DNA of 64,000 nucleotides, from contig NZ_FTPQ01000003.1 in the NCBI RefSeq assembly GCF_900156435.1, positions 62,001 through 126,000 of the forward strand. Reading direction: 5' to 3'. Below the pieces are notes generated by a model, which was not told the origin of the DNA, did no database searches, and saw only the letters and a program-made list of their open reading frames with translations. Shown here piece after piece: positions 63,397 to 64,000 of this stretch. Both the position numbers and the translations under genes were made by a program. This DNA comes from Microbacterium sp. RU1D. GTDB taxonomy: Bacteria > Actinomycetota > Actinomycetes > Actinomycetales > Microbacteriaceae. Position 1 is the first letter of the stretch; every line of letters begins with the position of its first letter.

Positions 63397-64000
63397 GTGA
63401 GCCTTTTCCGTACCAAGTCGGTGGAGCAATCCATCGCCGACACCGATGAGCCGGAGTTCCGCCTCAAGAAATCCCTCAGCGCGGTCGACCTGACCGTCTT
63501 CGGCGTGGGCGTCGTCATCGGCGCGGGCATCTTCACCCTCACCGGGCGCGCCGCACACGACGTGGCAGGACCCGCCGTGGTGATCAGCTTCATCATCGCC
63601 GCGATCGCGTGCGGCCTCGCGGCCATGTGCTACGCCGAATTCGCCTCGACCGTGCCCGTCTCGGGGTCGGCGTACACCTTCTCGTACGCGTCTCTCGGCG
63701 AGCTGTTCGCGTGGATCATCGGGTGGGATCTGATCCTGGAGATGTTCCTCGGTGCGAGCGTCGTCGCGCAGGGGTGGAGCGCCTACCTCGGCACCTTCCT
63801 CGAGCAGATCGGCATCGTGCTGCCCGCGGAGATCTCCTACGGCGGCGTCGTCGACCTCCCCGCCATCCTTCTCGTGCTGGTGCTCGGCGGCCTGATGACC
63901 CTCGGCATCAAGGAATCGCTGCGCGTGAACCTCGTTCTCGTGGCCGTGAAGCTGTTCATCGTGCTGTTCGTCATCATCGCCGGCATCCTGTTCATCAACC
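63397..64000 (+). CDS. APC-family amino acid permease (3' truncated by window edge)
   Basis: First 201 codons of a cationic-amino-acid-transporter-type APC permease: LKKSLSAVDLTVFGVGVVIG then AGIFTLTGRAAHDVAGPAVV (the GAGIF substrate loop of helix 1), YAEFASTVPVSGSAYTFSYA, and IIGWDLILEMFLGASVVAQG. Resembles YfnA/CAT proteins. GTG at 63397 with GGGAAG six bases upstream. The 183-base gap to lsr2 holds the divergent promoters, with ATAGTC/GACTAT arms around 63300-63327. Confidence 0.88.
   Translation, partial: MSLFRTKSVEQSIADTDEPEFRLKKSLSAVDLTVFGVGVVIGAGIFTLTGRAAHDVAGPAVVISFIIAAIACGLAAMCYAEFASTVPVSGSAYTFSYASLGELFAWIIGWDLILEMFLGASVVAQGWSAYLGTFLEQIGIVLPAEISYGGVVDLPAILLVLVLGGLMTLGIKESLRVNLVLVAVKLFIVLFVIIAGILFIN

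Overview
The window is chromosomal DNA of a high-GC actinobacterium, most likely a Microbacterium or close Microbacteriaceae relative. Pointers are the very high GC content, frequent GTG starts, four-base ATGA/GTGA gene overlaps, two Lsr2 nucleoid proteins, F420-type LLM oxidoreductases, an HspR (HAIR) box, a class Ib nrdHIEF operon, and many genes whose TAnnnT-like -10 element sits only 6-7 bases before the start codon (leaderless transcription). I see no rRNA, tRNA, phage, IS element or CRISPR array.

Layout. 0-7 kb: the C-terminal part of an HrpA-type helicase, a divergent MarR/EamA pair with twin palindromic operators, and a two-component system co-transcribed with a DUF4097-type surface protein. 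7-14 kb: a LacI-controlled monosaccharide ABC transporter (chvE-mmsA-mmsB) with an extra, divergent binding-protein paralogue. 14-24.6 kb: an M20 peptidase, a Gfo/Idh oxidoreductase, a NYN-LOTUS protein, a divergent DNA-repair pair (ATP-dependent ligase / RecQ), DoxX, GNAT and two LLM oxidoreductases. 24.7-36.5 kb: a heat-shock ClpC-like unfoldase, membrane proteins, an RlmG/RsmC-like methyltransferase, a ribokinase-nucleoside hydrolase pair and a TetR-SGNH pair. 36.6-42 kb: nrdHIEF with a long regulatory leader, and a divergent MFS transporter. 42.4-52.7 kb: an acyl-CoA dehydrogenase, DUF445, and the histidine-utilisation genes (hutG-like on +; hutHUI on -, opposite an IclR regulator). 53-59.5 kb: a LacI-controlled oligosaccharide ABC importer with a glucoamylase-like/debranching enzyme. 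59.8-64 kb: a YbaK deacylase, a Leu/Val-type dehydrogenase, acetolactate decarboxylase between two lsr2 genes, and the start of an APC permease.

The most unusual non-coding structure is a family of six elements of about 69 nt, arranged as three tandem pairs (42.1-42.3, 52.7-53.0, 59.5-59.7 kb). Each element is a nested double palindrome built from four GGGGCG/CGCCCC boxes. All three pairs lie in convergent intergenic gaps, and paired arms change together between copies. A second recurring signal is a promoter of the form TGTCGG-(N)G-N8-nAnnnT placed 6-7 bases before a start codon. It is shared by unlinked genes including the DNA ligase and, with a leader, recQ. It resembles the LexA-independent DNA-damage (PafBC, RecA-NDp) promoter of actinobacteria. 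Distinct candidate operators were also found for MarR, both LacI proteins, IclR, NrdR and HspR.
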